Source: Goekera deserti
Lineage (GTDB): Bacteria > Actinomycetota > Actinomycetes > Mycobacteriales > Geodermatophilaceae
DNA: 64,000 bases
Direction: 5' to 3'
Assembly (NCBI RefSeq): GCF_010685995.1
Contig: NZ_JAAGWK010000005.1
Coordinates: 186,001-250,000, forward strand
Shown: in pieces, positions 1 to 7,833 of the stretch
How positions within the stretch are numbered: position 1 is the stretch's first letter
Layout: each line of letters starts with the position of its first letter
Program-made: the position numbers and the translations under genes
The notes under the pieces: model-generated
What the model saw: only the letters and a program-made list of their open reading frames with translations
What the model was told of the DNA's origin: nothing
The model's database searches: none

Positions 1-906
1 GCGCACCCGGTCGGCGATCCCAAGGCGGGCGGCGAGCTCCTGCAGCTTCTGCGGCTCGGTCAGCCCGGACCCGCTGGGCGCACCCACCACCAGCACCCGC
101 AGCCTGTCCCGCAGCGACGGGTCGTCGGCGAGCATGCGGGCCGCGGCGTGCAGCAGCACGTCGGGCGCCTTCAGCGGCTGGATGCGGCCGACGAACAGCA
201 GCACGACGTCGTCCGGGGCGAGGTCGACCTGCTCGCGGGCGCGCGCCCGGTCGGCGGGCTGGAAGCGGTCCAGGTCCACCCCCGGGGGCACGACGACGAC
301 GCGGCGCGGGTCGGCGCCGTACCAGCGCACCAGCTGGCGGGCCTCCTCGTCGGTGTTCGCGATGAGCCGGTCGGCCTCGGCGACCACCTGCTCCTCGCCG
401 ATCACCCGGGCCCGCGGCTCGGGTGCGTCGCCCTCGGCCAGCGCGGCGTTCTTGACCTTGGCAAGGGTGTGCGCGGAGTGGATCAGCGGCACGCTCCACC
501 GGTCGCGGGCCAGCCAGCCGACCTGCCCGGACAGCCAGTAGTGCGAGTGGACGGCGTCGTAGAAGCCCGGCTCGTGCTGGGCCTCCTCGCGCAGCACGGC
601 GGCGGTGAAGGCACACAGCTGGGCGGGCAGGTCGTCCTTGCCCAGGCCCTCGAACGGGCCGGCGTTGACGTGCCGCACGGTCACCCCGGCGGTCAGCTGG
701 GCCACCGGGGGCAGGTCGCTGGAGGTGGCGCGGGTGAACACGTCGACGGCGATGCCGCGGGCGGCCAGCCGCCGGGACAGCTCCACGATGTAGACGTTCA
801 TCCCGCCGGCGTCCCCGGCACCTGGCTGGTCCAGCGGGGACGTGTGCACCGACAGCATCGCCACCCGGCGGGGTGTGCGGGCACGCAACAGGCGCGGTCC
901 TGGCAC
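1..906 (-). CDS. mshA: D-inositol-3-phosphate glycosyltransferase MshA, C-terminus cut by window edge
   Basis: GT-B (GT4 family) glycosyltransferase that joins GlcNAc from UDP-GlcNAc to inositol 3-phosphate, the first committed step of mycothiol synthesis in the cytoplasm. The 302 visible codons hold the N-terminal acceptor half: an SVHTSPL/QPG stretch near residues 19-29, GGMNVY at 34-39, HSHYWLSG, and the [12 protein letters not shown] segment that opens the donor domain. About 130 C-terminal residues lie beyond base 1. GTG 906 is chosen because GGAGG sits 5 nt upstream; another in-frame GTG lies further upstream with no such site. The later pathway gene mshD is also in this window (32492). 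The family assignment is firm. Confidence 0.93.
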   Translation of the reverse strand, partial: MPGPRLLRARTPRRVAMLSVHTSPLDQPGAGDAGGMNVYIVELSRRLAARGIAVDVFTRATSSDLPPVAQLTAGVTVRHVNAGPFEGLGKDDLPAQLCAFTAAVLREEAQHEPGFYDAVHSHYWLSGQVGWLARDRWSVPLIHSAHTLAKVKNAALAEGDAPEPRARVIGEEQVVAEADRLIANTDEEARQLVRWYGADPRRVVVVPPGVDLDRFQPADRARAREQVDLAPDDVVLLFVGRIQPLKAPDVLLHAAARMLADDPSLRDRLRVLVVGAPSGSGLTEPQKLQELAARLGIADRVR

Positions 907-1085
907 GCGGACCTCCAGCTCTCGTCGACACCGGTCCGGGCGGTGATGATGCACGACCACCACCCGGGCCCGACCAGGGCGGTCTCACCCGGGGGCCTCC
1001 CGGTGCAGCTCCGGGGGACCGCCGCTCATTCCCGCGAACGCCACCCGTGTCCGGCCGGCGGGCCGGCCCGCGCCAGGATGGGCGC

Positions 1086-1871
1086 ATGGTCTCCCCCGTC
1101 CCCCCCACCCCCGTCCCGTCCCCGCCCGGCGCCGGGCGGGTCGCCGTCGTCACCGGCGCGTCGTCCGGGATCGGCGCGGCGACCGCCACCCGGCTGGCCG
1201 CCGAGGGGTTCGACGTGGTGCTCGCGGCACGCCGGCTGGACCGGCTCCAGGAGCTCGCCGGGCGGATCGGCGGCCGGGCCCTGGCACTCGACGTCACGTC
1301 GGCGGAGTCGGTGGCGGCCTTCGCCGCGGGGCTGCCGCGGGTCGACGTGCTGGTGAACAACGCCGGCGGTGCCTTCGACGCGGCGGCCGTGGCCGACGCC
1401 GACCCGGACTCCTGGACCCGGTCCTTCGAGGTCAACGTGCTGGGCACCGTGCGGGTCACCCAGGCGCTGCTGCCGGCGCTGCGGGCGTCCGGGGCGGGTG
1501 ACGTGCTGTTCGTCGGGTCGACCGCCGGCCTGGTCAGCTACGAGGGCGGGGCGTCCTACACCGCCGCCAAGCACGGGGTGCACACGCTGGCCGAGACGCT
1601 GCGGCTGGAGCTGTGCGGCGAGTCGGTCCGGGTGATCGAGATCGCCCCCGGGATGGTCCGGACCGAGGAGTTCGCGCTCAACCGCCAGGGTGGGGACGCC
1701 GACAGGGCAGCCGCCGTCTACCGCGGCGTCGCCGAGCCGCTGGTCGCCGAGGACGTCGCCGACTGCATCGCCTGGGCCCTCACCCGCCCGCACCACGTGA
1801 ACGTCGACCTGCTCGTGGTCCGCCCGCGGGCGCAGGCCGCCCAGCACAAGGTCGCCCGGCTCGAGAGCTGA
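1086..1871 (+). CDS. Short-chain dehydrogenase/reductase (YdfG-like)
   Basis: Classical cytoplasmic SDR of 261 residues. The Rossmann dinucleotide motif TGASSGIG is at residues 23-30, NNAG near 95, and the catalytic Ser145, Tyr158 and Lys162 are all present. The family resembles NADP-dependent 3-hydroxy acid/serine dehydrogenases of the YdfG type, but the substrate cannot be read from sequence. ATG 1086 is preferred over longer in-frame starts because the residues before it are low-complexity and the fold begins at residue 18. CAGGAT lies 6 nt upstream and could be the -10 of a leaderless transcript. An SDR between mshA and murB is also found in mycobacteria (Rv0484c, from memory). Confidence 0.85.
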   Translation: MVSPVPPTPVPSPPGAGRVAVVTGASSGIGAATATRLAAEGFDVVLAARRLDRLQELAGRIGGRALALDVTSAESVAAFAAGLPRVDVLVNNAGGAFDAAAVADADPDSWTRSFEVNVLGTVRVTQALLPALRASGAGDVLFVGSTAGLVSYEGGASYTAAKHGVHTLAETLRLELCGESVRVIEIAPGMVRTEEFALNRQGGDADRAAAVYRGVAEPLVAEDVADCIAWALTRPHHVNVDLLVVRPRAQAAQHKVARLES

Positions 1872-1925
1872 GCCGAGCGAGCGTGGTCCGGAGGGTCCCC
1901 GAGCGAGTGGCTGGACGCGCTCCGG

Positions 1926-3050
1926 TCACCGGGGGGACGGCGCCTGGCCGCGGTGTGATCCGCCCGGACCGCCCTGTCCCAGCACCGTCGGCTCGGGCAC
2001 CAGGGTGACGCCGAACCGCTGCTCGACGGCGGTGACGACGCGGGCGGCGAAGGCGATCAGCTCCGCGGCGGTGGCGCCGGGCTCGGTGGTCAGGGCCAGG
2101 CTGTGCCGCGAGGACGTGCCGACCCGGCCCTCCCGGGTGCCCCGGCCGAAGCCCGCGTGCTCGACCAGCCAGCCGGCGCTGAGCTTGCGCCGGCCTGCAC
2201 CGGCGGGCCAGCTCGGGCAGTCGGGTACGGCGGCGGCCACCGCGTCGGCGACGACGGGGTTGGTGAAGAACGAGCCGGCGCTGCGCGAGTCCGGGTCGGC
2301 CGGGTCCCAGACCATGCCCTTGCCACGGCGCAGCCCGAGCACCGCCTCGCGCACCTGCTCGAGGGGCGCCCGTTCCCCCACCTGCACGCCGAGCCGGCGG
2401 GCCAGTTCCGCGTAGCCGACCGGCGCCGAGAGCGGGCCGGGCTGCAACGCGAAGGTCACGGTGAGCACCACGTACCGGCCGGGCTGCTGCTTGAGCCGGC
2501 TGTCGCGGTAGGCGAAGCCGCAGTCGGCGGGGGTGAGCACCTGCTCGGTGCCGGCGGTCCGGTCGAACACCCGCACCGCGACGATGGTCTGGGAGACCTC
2601 CTGGCCGTAGGCGCCCACGTTCTGCACCGGCGTCGCGCCCGTCGAGCCGGGGATGCCGGACAGCGCCTCGACGCCGGCCAGGCCGCGGCGCACGGTCTCG
2701 GCGACGAGGTCGTCCCACGGCTCGCCCGCCTGCACCTCCAGCAGCACCGCGCCGGCGTCGACGGGCCCGGCGTCGGAGCCGGCGGTCGCCCCGGCAGGCG
2801 CGGGCAGCGGGCCCGGCACCTGGTGCACCCCGCGGGAGCGCACGAGCACGACGTCGCCCGGCCAGCCGGCGTCCGGGGCGACCAGGTTCGAGCCTCCACC
2901 GAGCAGCAGCAGCGGCCGGCCGGCGTCGTCGGCGGCCCGCACGGCGGCCACGAGCGAGGCGGCGTCGGCCACCTCGACCAGGTGCCCGACCGGGCCGCCC
3001 ACGCCGAGGGTGGTCAGGTCGGCGAGGGAGACGTCGGAGCGGACCGGCAC
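1926..3050 (-). CDS. murB: UDP-N-acetylmuramate dehydrogenase MurB
   Basis: FAD enzyme that reduces UDP-GlcNAc-enolpyruvate to UDP-MurNAc with NADPH in peptidoglycan precursor synthesis. The 374 residues show the FAD-binding part (LGGGSNLV; SGIPGSTGATPVQNVGAYGQ) and the MurB C-terminal domain with the catalytic Ser in SAGSFFTNP and the Glu in VPEPTVLG. A Gly/Pro-rich insertion follows VHQVPGP, and about 20 extra residues trail the usual end. The start is GTG 3050, six bases after a TAGCGT -10 element with no Shine-Dalgarno site, so the mRNA is probably leaderless. It diverges from the methyltransferase at 3135. Confidence 0.93.
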   Translation of the reverse strand: MPVRSDVSLADLTTLGVGGPVGHLVEVADAASLVAAVRAADDAGRPLLLLGGGSNLVAPDAGWPGDVVLVRSRGVHQVPGPLPAPAGATAGSDAGPVDAGAVLLEVQAGEPWDDLVAETVRRGLAGVEALSGIPGSTGATPVQNVGAYGQEVSQTIVAVRVFDRTAGTEQVLTPADCGFAYRDSRLKQQPGRYVVLTVTFALQPGPLSAPVGYAELARRLGVQVGERAPLEQVREAVLGLRRGKGMVWDPADPDSRSAGSFFTNPVVADAVAAAVPDCPSWPAGAGRRKLSAGWLVEHAGFGRGTREGRVGTSSRHSLALTTEPGATAAELIAFAARVVTAVEQRFGVTLVPEPTVLGQGGPGGSHRGQAPSPR

Positions 3051-3056
3051 CCCACC

Positions 3057-3062
3057 ACGCTA
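3057..3062 (-). promoter_or_regulatory. Leaderless -10 element of murB (TAGCGT)
   Basis: On the minus strand TAGCGT is followed by GGTGGG and then the GTG start of murB. The 6-nt gap places transcription start at or next to the start codon. No Shine-Dalgarno sequence is present. Confidence 0.55.
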
Positions 3063-3120
3063 ACCGTGTGCCCGGCGCCCGGCCGCGAGGCGGACGGGCG
3101 TCACCACCGGGTGAGCCGAC

Positions 3121-3126
3121 TACCCT
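3121..3126 (+). promoter_or_regulatory. Leaderless -10 element of the methyltransferase gene (TACCCT)
   Basis: TACCCT is followed by 8 nt and GTG 3135, with no Shine-Dalgarno site. The spacing fits transcription starting at the GTG. Confidence 0.55.
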
Positions 3127-3134
3127 CCGGACCG

Positions 3135-4001
3135 GTGAGCGGATCCGGTGCGGGGCAGGGCGGCGACCACACCCGCCGGGCCACGCTGCCGCCGGCCCGC
3201 CGCACCCCCCGGCTGGCCGCTGGACGCGCCCGAGCTCTGGGCCTGCCCACCCGGGGGACCACCAACGCCAACCGGTTGCGCCGGGTGGACCGCTGGCTGG
3301 CGGCCACCCAGGTGCCCCGCCTGCGGGACGCCGTCCGCCCGCTGGTGGTCGACCTCGGCTACGGCGCCTCGGCCGTCACCACCCTGGAGCTGGTGGACCG
3401 GCTCGCCCCGCTGGTGCCGGGGCTGGAGGTGGTCGGCCTGGAGATCGACCCGGCGCGGGTCGCCGCCGTCGCCGGGGACCGGGACCCGCCTCGGGTCGAC
3501 TTCCGCCTCGGCGGCTTCGAGCTGGCCGGGCTGCAGCCGGTGGTGGTGCGGGCGTTCAACGTGCTGCGCCAGTACGACGAGCCGTCGGCGGCCCGGGCGT
3601 GGGAGACGATGCGCGGGGCCCTGGCCCCGGGCGGGATCGTCGTGGAGGGCACCTGCGACGAGTGGGGCCGCCGCGCCGCCTGGGTGGCCCTGGACGCCGA
3701 CGGCCCGGTGACCCTCACCCTGGCGGCCCGACTGTCGGACCTCGACCGGCCCTCGGACCTGGCCGAGCGGCTGCCCAAGGCGCTGATCCACCACAACGTG
3801 CCGGGGAGACCGGTGCACACCTTCCTGTCCGCCTTCGACGCAGCGTGGGCCGCGGCCGCCGGGCTGTCGGCGTTCGGGACGCGGCAGCGCTGGGCGGCCG
3901 CGGTGGAGGCACTGGCCGACCAGGGCTGGCCCCTGGTGGGCAGCCGGCGGCGCTGGCGGCAGGGGGAGATGACGGTGCGCTGGTCCGCCGTGACCGACTG
4001 A
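3135..4001 (+). CDS. Class I SAM-dependent methyltransferase, substrate unknown
   Basis: Protein of 288 residues with a methyltransferase core: a motif I variant VVDLGYGASAVTT, an acidic strand-2 end VVGLEIDP, and a motif IV-like segment leading to LRQYDEPSAARAWETM, then ALAPGGIVVEGTCDEWGRR, where a typical methyltransferase closes its sheet. The N-terminal ~40 residues are basic and Gly/Pro-rich. GTG 3135 was chosen because it sits just after a TACCCT -10 element; longer in-frame extensions run antisense into murB. The substrate is not evident. It is divergent from murB and convergent with the Nudix gene, ending 19 nt before the Nudix stop. Confidence 0.75.
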   Translation: MSGSGAGQGGDHTRRATLPPARRTPRLAAGRARALGLPTRGTTNANRLRRVDRWLAATQVPRLRDAVRPLVVDLGYGASAVTTLELVDRLAPLVPGLEVVGLEIDPARVAAVAGDRDPPRVDFRLGGFELAGLQPVVVRAFNVLRQYDEPSAARAWETMRGALAPGGIVVEGTCDEWGRRAAWVALDADGPVTLTLAARLSDLDRPSDLAERLPKALIHHNVPGRPVHTFLSAFDAAWAAAAGLSAFGTRQRWAAAVEALADQGWPLVGSRRRWRQGEMTVRWSAVTD

Positions 4002-4020
4002 GCAGCCCACCCCGCACCGG

Positions 4021-4479
4021 TCAGCCGGGGTCGAGCCGACCGGTCCGGGGGCGTTCCCGGAGCAGGTCCAGGCCGACGTCCACGAGGGTCAGCCGGGGCA
4101 GGCCGGGCAGCTCGGCGAGGTCGACCCACGCCGCTGCGTCCGTCGAGCCGCCCACCTCCGAGCGCAGCTCACCGCCGGTGACAGTGGCCGCGTAGACCAG
4201 CCGCAGGGCGTGGTGGTCGACCGTGTTCTCGTCCCGGACGATGTCCAGGCGCACCGAGTCCACCCCGAGCAGGGCGTCCACGACGACGTCGTGCCCGGTC
4301 TCCTCGGCCACCTCGCGCACCACGGCGTCCAGCGGGTCCTCACCGTGGTCGATGCCGCCGCCGGGCAGGGTCCACCGCCCGGCGCCCCGGCCGGTGAGCC
4401 GGGCGAGCAGGACCTGTCCGTCCCGCAGGCACACCGCGTAGGCCCCCACCCGCAGCCGGGCCGAGCGTCGAACCGTCAT
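4021..4479 (-). CDS. Nudix hydrolase
   Basis: Protein of 152 residues with a Nudix box: GGIDHGE followed after seven residues by REVAEETG, which supplies the metal-binding glutamates that cut nucleoside diphosphate-X substrates. The flanking sheet residues (YAVCLRDGQVLLARL, GRWTLPGGG) fit the MutT/ADP-ribose hydrolase fold. The substrate cannot be assigned. The start ATG 4479 has AGGAGG 6 nt upstream, so this gene has an ordinary leader, unlike several of its neighbours. Confidence 0.85.
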   Translation of the reverse strand: MTVRRSARLRVGAYAVCLRDGQVLLARLTGRGAGRWTLPGGGIDHGEDPLDAVVREVAEETGHDVVVDALLGVDSVRLDIVRDENTVDHHALRLVYAATVTGGELRSEVGGSTDAAAWVDLAELPGLPRLTLVDVGLDLLRERPRTGRLDPG

Positions 4480-4564
4480 CGCACTCCTCCTGGCCGCGCA
4501 CCCGGGTCCTGCGGCTGAGGGTCGCGCCTGCCTCCACCGGCGTCACGGTTCCTACCCCGTTCGG

Positions 4565-4580
4565 GTTACCTGCATGTAAC
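4565..4580. promoter_or_regulatory. Imperfect 16-bp palindrome upstream of secreted lipase
   Basis: GTTACCTGCATGTAAC is symmetrical except for one mismatched pair, with GTTAC/GTAAC arms around a TGCA core. It lies between the divergent Nudix and lipase genes and looks like a repressor operator. The regulator is unknown. Confidence 0.5.
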
Positions 4581-4598
4581 GCACAGGTACGCCAAACC

Positions 4599-4610
4599 TA
4601 CTGGCCAGTA
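4599..4610. promoter_or_regulatory. Perfect 12-bp palindrome TACTGGCCAGTA
   Basis: A perfect dyad about 160 nt upstream of the lipase start. Short palindromes of this kind are typical TetR-family operators, which often control lipid genes in actinobacteria. No regulator gene is adjacent. Confidence 0.5.
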
Positions 4611-4657
4611 ATGGCCCGCCGAGTCGCCTCCATCACATCAGGTCCTCGTCGATTGGG

Positions 4658-4670
4658 ATGTGGACCACAT
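4658..4670. promoter_or_regulatory. 13-bp palindrome ATGTGG-A-CCACAT
   Basis: Third dyad in the lipase upstream region, with 6-bp arms around a single central base. It may be a second operator or a hairpin in the 5' leader. Confidence 0.4.
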
Positions 4671-4769
4671 GACCCACGTCACTGCATGCTGCGCTCCGCA
4701 GCGGACCCTGGGGGGACCGCTCGCGGCGCCGAGCACGGCGCCGACCACCGCACGGATGCCGAGGAACGC

Positions 4770-6050
4770 GTGACACTGCAGCACGGACAGACCACCACCG
4801 GACGGCTCGGCGGGCTGGGACGGCTCGCCGTCGCCACCGCCATGGCCATCGGCCTGCTGGCGGTGCCCAACACCGCCATGGCGGCGCCGACGGGGCCCTC
4901 CCCGGCCACGCCGGAGTTCTACACGGTGCCCAACCCGCTGCCCGCAGGTGAGCACGGTGACCTGATCAAGTACCGCCCGCAGAACGCCAGCCTGCAGAAC
5001 CTGGGCGCCACGGCGTACACGATCATGTACCGGTCGACCGGTTCCTCGCCGAACGGGGACCCGCTCACGCCCGGGGCGCCGTCGGGGGTCACCGGTTCGG
5101 TGCTGATCCCGAAGGCCCCGTGGCGCGGCGCGGGTCCACGACCGATCGTGTCCTTCGCGGTGGGCACGCAGGGCCTGGGCTCGAACTGCGCCCCGTCGAA
5201 GGCGCTGGAGAACAACCGGCAGTACGACGTCTTCGGACTGGGCAGCATGCTGCTCAACGGCTACGCGGTGCTGATGACCGACTACGCCGGATACACCAAC
5301 GGTGACGTGCACACCTACATCGCCGGTCAGACGCTCGGCCACAACGTGCTCGACATCGTCAAGGCCGCCACCCAGATCCCCGGGTCCGGGCTCTCCCCGA
5401 CGGCGCCGGTGGTCCTCTCCGGCTACTCCGAGGGTGGCCAGGCAGTCGCGTGGGCGGGTCAGCTGGCCCCCAGCTACACCCCGACCCTCAACCTGAAGGG
5501 CGTCGCCGCGGGCGGCGTGCCCACCAGTCTCGTGGCCACCGCACGCAGCCTGGACGGCGGCCCGTACGCGGGCTTCCTGATCGACGCCGTCATCGGGCTG
5601 AACCAGGCCTATCCCGCGACGCCACTGCGCGACCTGCTCAACGCGAAGGGCGTGGCCGCGCTGGACAAGGCCGTGCGCCCGCAGGAGTGCACGCTGGAGA
5701 CCATCCTGGACTTCGCCACCACGCGGATCTCGACGCTGACCAAGGACGGCTCCGGACTCGACCAGCTGCTCGCCATCCCGGAGTGGCAGAAGGTCCTGGC
5801 GGCCAACGAGCTGGGCAAGCTGCCGATCAAGGCCCCGGTGTTCCTCAACGGTGCCCGCAGCGACGACGTGATCCCGCCGGCCACCCAGGACGCCCTGGTG
5901 ACCGCCTACTGCGGGCAGGGCATGACGGTGCAGGTCGCCCGTTACCCGGGCATCCACGTCACCGGTGCCCTCACCAACCAGCCTGACGTCGCGACGTTCC
6001 TGCGGAACCGGTTCAACGACCGCGCCCCGGTGAACAACTGCCCGCGCTGA
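4770..6050 (+). CDS. Secreted lipase (LIP family, alpha/beta hydrolase)
   Basis: Exported lipase or triacylglycerol esterase of 426 residues. A signal peptide ends at NTAMA-AP near residue 37. The nucleophile elbow is GYSEGGQA, the acid is in NGARSDDVIPP, and the His is in YPGIHVTG close to the C-terminus, so the catalytic triad is complete. Two Cys pairs (SNCAPS, PQECTL; AYCGQG, NNCPR) may form disulfides after export. GTG 4770 is preferred over an ATG at 4611 because GAGGA lies just upstream and it gives a normal signal peptide. The gene is monocistronic, followed by a strong hairpin, with three palindromes upstream that suggest repression. Confidence 0.85.
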   Translation: MTLQHGQTTTGRLGGLGRLAVATAMAIGLLAVPNTAMAAPTGPSPATPEFYTVPNPLPAGEHGDLIKYRPQNASLQNLGATAYTIMYRSTGSSPNGDPLTPGAPSGVTGSVLIPKAPWRGAGPRPIVSFAVGTQGLGSNCAPSKALENNRQYDVFGLGSMLLNGYAVLMTDYAGYTNGDVHTYIAGQTLGHNVLDIVKAATQIPGSGLSPTAPVVLSGYSEGGQAVAWAGQLAPSYTPTLNLKGVAAGGVPTSLVATARSLDGGPYAGFLIDAVIGLNQAYPATPLRDLLNAKGVAALDKAVRPQECTLETILDFATTRISTLTKDGSGLDQLLAIPEWQKVLAANELGKLPIKAPVFLNGARSDDVIPPATQDALVTAYCGQGMTVQVARYPGIHVTGALTNQPDVATFLRNRFNDRAPVNNCPR

Positions 6051-6070
6051 CGGCCTGATCGGTCGGAGAC

Positions 6071-6107
6071 CGAGGAGCGCGGCCGCGTCCAGCGGCCGCG
6101 CTCCTCG
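6071..6107 (+). terminator. Hairpin terminator after the lipase gene
   Basis: Perfect 16-bp stem (CGAGGAGCGCGGCCGC with its complement) around a 5-nt loop, 20 nt after the lipase stop. There is no U-tract, as is usual in high-GC actinobacteria. Confidence 0.8.
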
Positions 6108-6264
6108 GGTGTCCGGCCACCGGGCGACCACCGGGCGTGCGGCACCATCACCGGGTGACCGTCTCGCCCGCCGACCCGTGCAGGGGGGCCGTCGTCCCGC
6201 TCACCCGGCGTGCCGGTGCACCCGCCCGACAGCTTGCCGCACCCCGGCCCACGGGCGGACGCGC

Positions 6265-7143
6265 GTGAGCCGGCGGGGCGGGCCGGTGCGGCGGGCCGCA
6301 CCCGAGGTCCTGCCGCCGGGCCCGGTCCCGGTGCTCGGCGGCACCGCCGAACTGCTCGGCGACGCCGACCGGGACGACTCCTGGGTGCTCATGGTCGAGC
6401 GGACGCCGCAGTCGCACGTGGACCTGGTCGACCCCACGCACCTGGAGTTCGAGTACGTGCGCCGGATGGGCCACGTCCTGGACCTGGCCGCCGATCCCGG
6501 CCGCCCGCTGGACGTCGTGCACCTGGGGGGCGGTGCGCTGACGCTGGCCCGCTACGTGGCCGTGACCCGGCCCGGCTCCCGGCAGCGGGTGGTCGAGCTG
6601 GACGAGCCGCTGACCGAGTTGGTGCGCACCCACCTGCCCCTGCCGCGGGGAGCCCGGGTGCGGGTCCGCGCCGCCGACGCCCGGGCCGGGCTGGCGGCCC
6701 TGCACGACGCGAGCGCGGACGTGGTGGTCACCGACGTGTTCGCCGGTGCCCGCACCCCGGCGCACCTGACCAGCGTGGAGTTCGCCGCCGACGTCGCCCG
6801 CGTGCTGCGCCCGGACGGCGTCACGTGCGCCAACGTCGCCGACGGCCCGCCGCTGCGGTTCGCCCGGGCGCAGGTGGCCACGCTGCGGGCGGTGTTCGAC
6901 CACGTCTGCCTGCTGGCCGAGCCGGGCACCCTGCGCGGGCGGCGGTTCGGCAACCTGGTGGCCGTCGCCTCGCGCCGCGAGCTGCCGGTCGCCGCGCTCA
7001 CCCGCCGCTGCGCGGCGGACCCGATGCCGTCCCGGGTGGTCGACGACGTCGACCTGGCCCGGTTCGTGGGGGACGCCCGGCCGGTGACCGACATCGCCGC
7101 CGAACCCTCGCCGGCGCCCCCGGACGGGGTCTTCGGTTCCTGA
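6265..7143 (+). CDS. Spermidine synthase-like (fused-type) methyltransferase-fold protein
   Basis: Protein of 292 residues resembling the polyamine synthase/SpeE-like branch of the Rossmann methyltransferases: QSHVDLVDPTHLEFEYVRRM at the front, DVVHLGGGALTLARY as motif I, RQRVVELDEPL as the acidic strand, then VVVTDVFAGARTPAHL. In true spermidine synthases the last motif carries a conserved Asp that binds the polyamine. Proteins of this kind in actinobacteria often lack proven aminopropyltransferase activity, so the substrate stays open. Start GTG 6265 is the first that places the fold near the N-terminus. The Shine-Dalgarno site is weak. Confidence 0.7.
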   Translation: MSRRGGPVRRAAPEVLPPGPVPVLGGTAELLGDADRDDSWVLMVERTPQSHVDLVDPTHLEFEYVRRMGHVLDLAADPGRPLDVVHLGGGALTLARYVAVTRPGSRQRVVELDEPLTELVRTHLPLPRGARVRVRAADARAGLAALHDASADVVVTDVFAGARTPAHLTSVEFAADVARVLRPDGVTCANVADGPPLRFARAQVATLRAVFDHVCLLAEPGTLRGRRFGNLVAVASRRELPVAALTRRCAADPMPSRVVDDVDLARFVGDARPVTDIAAEPSPAPPDGVFGS

Positions 7144-7167
7144 CAGCGGGACCCCAGCCACGGGGAT

Positions 7168-7173
7168 TAGGGT
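7168..7173 (+). promoter_or_regulatory. Leaderless -10 element of the PspC gene (TAGGGT)
   Basis: TAGGGT, then CGGCGGC (7 nt), then ATG 7181. There is no Shine-Dalgarno site, so this is a clear leaderless arrangement. Confidence 0.6.
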
Positions 7174-7180
7174 CGGCGGC

Positions 7181-7381
7181 ATGACCACCTCGCCGTACGG
7201 ACGCCGCCTCGCCCGGGACACCCGTCACAAGGTGGTGGCCGGCGTGTGCTCCGGGCTGGCCCGGCGTTACGGGCTCTCCCGTACCGGCCTGCGCCTGGCG
7301 TTCCTGGTGTCCTGCGTGCTCCCCGGCCCGCAGTTCATCGCCTACGTCGTGCTCTGGGTGGTCATGCCGGCCGACCGCTGA
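7181..7381 (+). CDS. Small PspC-domain membrane protein
   Basis: Stand-alone PspC domain of 66 residues. It has the family hallmark of a basic segment with VVAGVCSGLARRYGLS, followed by one or two hydrophobic stretches (LRLAFLVSCVLPG and IAYVVLWVVMPADR). PspC domains sit in the inner membrane and take part in envelope-stress sensing, but what this minimal form does is not known. The start follows a leaderless promoter. The gene ends against the DUF2516 gene with a short hairpin between them. Confidence 0.85.
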   Translation: MTTSPYGRRLARDTRHKVVAGVCSGLARRYGLSRTGLRLAFLVSCVLPGPQFIAYVVLWVVMPADR

Positions 7382-7387
7382 GCACCG

Positions 7388-7414
7388 GGCCGCCCCGCCG
7401 ATGACAGGGCGGCC
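7388..7414. terminator. Bidirectional hairpin between PspC and DUF2516 genes
   Basis: GGCCGCCC pairs with GGGCGGCC across an 11-nt loop between the two convergent stop codons. It can serve both strands. Confidence 0.55.
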
Positions 7415-7420
7415 GTCAGG

Positions 7421-7705
7421 TCACCAGCTGGAGTTGCCGCGCTTGAGCCCGCGGATGGCCGGGCGCACGTCGACCAGGTACACGACGGCGCCGATCACGG
7501 CCGGCAGGCCGAGGAAGCTCAGCGGGCCGATGGCGTACAGCAGCACCAGCGCGACACCGGTGATGCCCAGCCAGGCCGCCTTGGTGAGCTTGCCGGCGGC
7601 GACGTAGGCCTCTGCGGGGCGGATCAGCGCATCGACCAGCGCCCAGGCCGCCAGCCCCAGGCAGGCCCAGCGGACGACGAGGTACACGAGCTCGTCGAAG
7701 GTCAT
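7421..7705 (-). CDS. DUF2516 family membrane protein
   Basis: Membrane protein of 94 residues with about three helices (LVYLVVRWACLGLAAWALVDAL; AAWLGITGVALVLLYAIG; LGLPAVIGAVVYLVDVRPAI). It is the actinobacterial family found next to hbhA (Rv0476 in M. tuberculosis, from memory). Function unknown. Start ATG 7705 lies 6 nt after TACCCT, so it appears leaderless and has its own promoter rather than depending on hbhA read-through, which is blocked by a 17-bp hairpin. Confidence 0.82.
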   Translation of the reverse strand: MTFDELVYLVVRWACLGLAAWALVDALIRPAEAYVAAGKLTKAAWLGITGVALVLLYAIGPLSFLGLPAVIGAVVYLVDVRPAIRGLKRGNSSW

Positions 7706-7711
7706 GCCGCG

Positions 7712-7717
7712 AGGGTA
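7712..7717 (-). promoter_or_regulatory. Leaderless -10 element of the DUF2516 gene (TACCCT)
   Basis: Minus strand TACCCT, 6 nt, ATG 7705. No Shine-Dalgarno site. Confidence 0.55.
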
Positions 7718-7778
7718 CCCGTCGGGCCGTCGATCGAGGGTTCCACGGCCACGCGCGCCGCAGCGCCCGGGGAGGACG

Positions 7779-7815
7779 CCACGGCCCCCCGGCGCGGTGC
7801 GCCGGGGGGCCGTGG
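7779..7815 (-). terminator. Strong hairpin after hbhA
   Basis: Perfect 17-bp stem (CCACGGCCCCCCGGCGC and its complement) with a 3-nt loop, 19 nt beyond the hbhA stop. Confidence 0.8.
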
Positions 7816-7833
7816 TCTGGTGGTGCTGCGGGC

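Noticed and set aside
4638-6131. 497-codon open frame antisense to the secreted lipase
   Set aside because: Low-complexity Arg/Gly/His-rich translation with no domain; typical mirror frame of a GC-rich gene. The plus-strand lipase has a signal peptide and a full catalytic triad.
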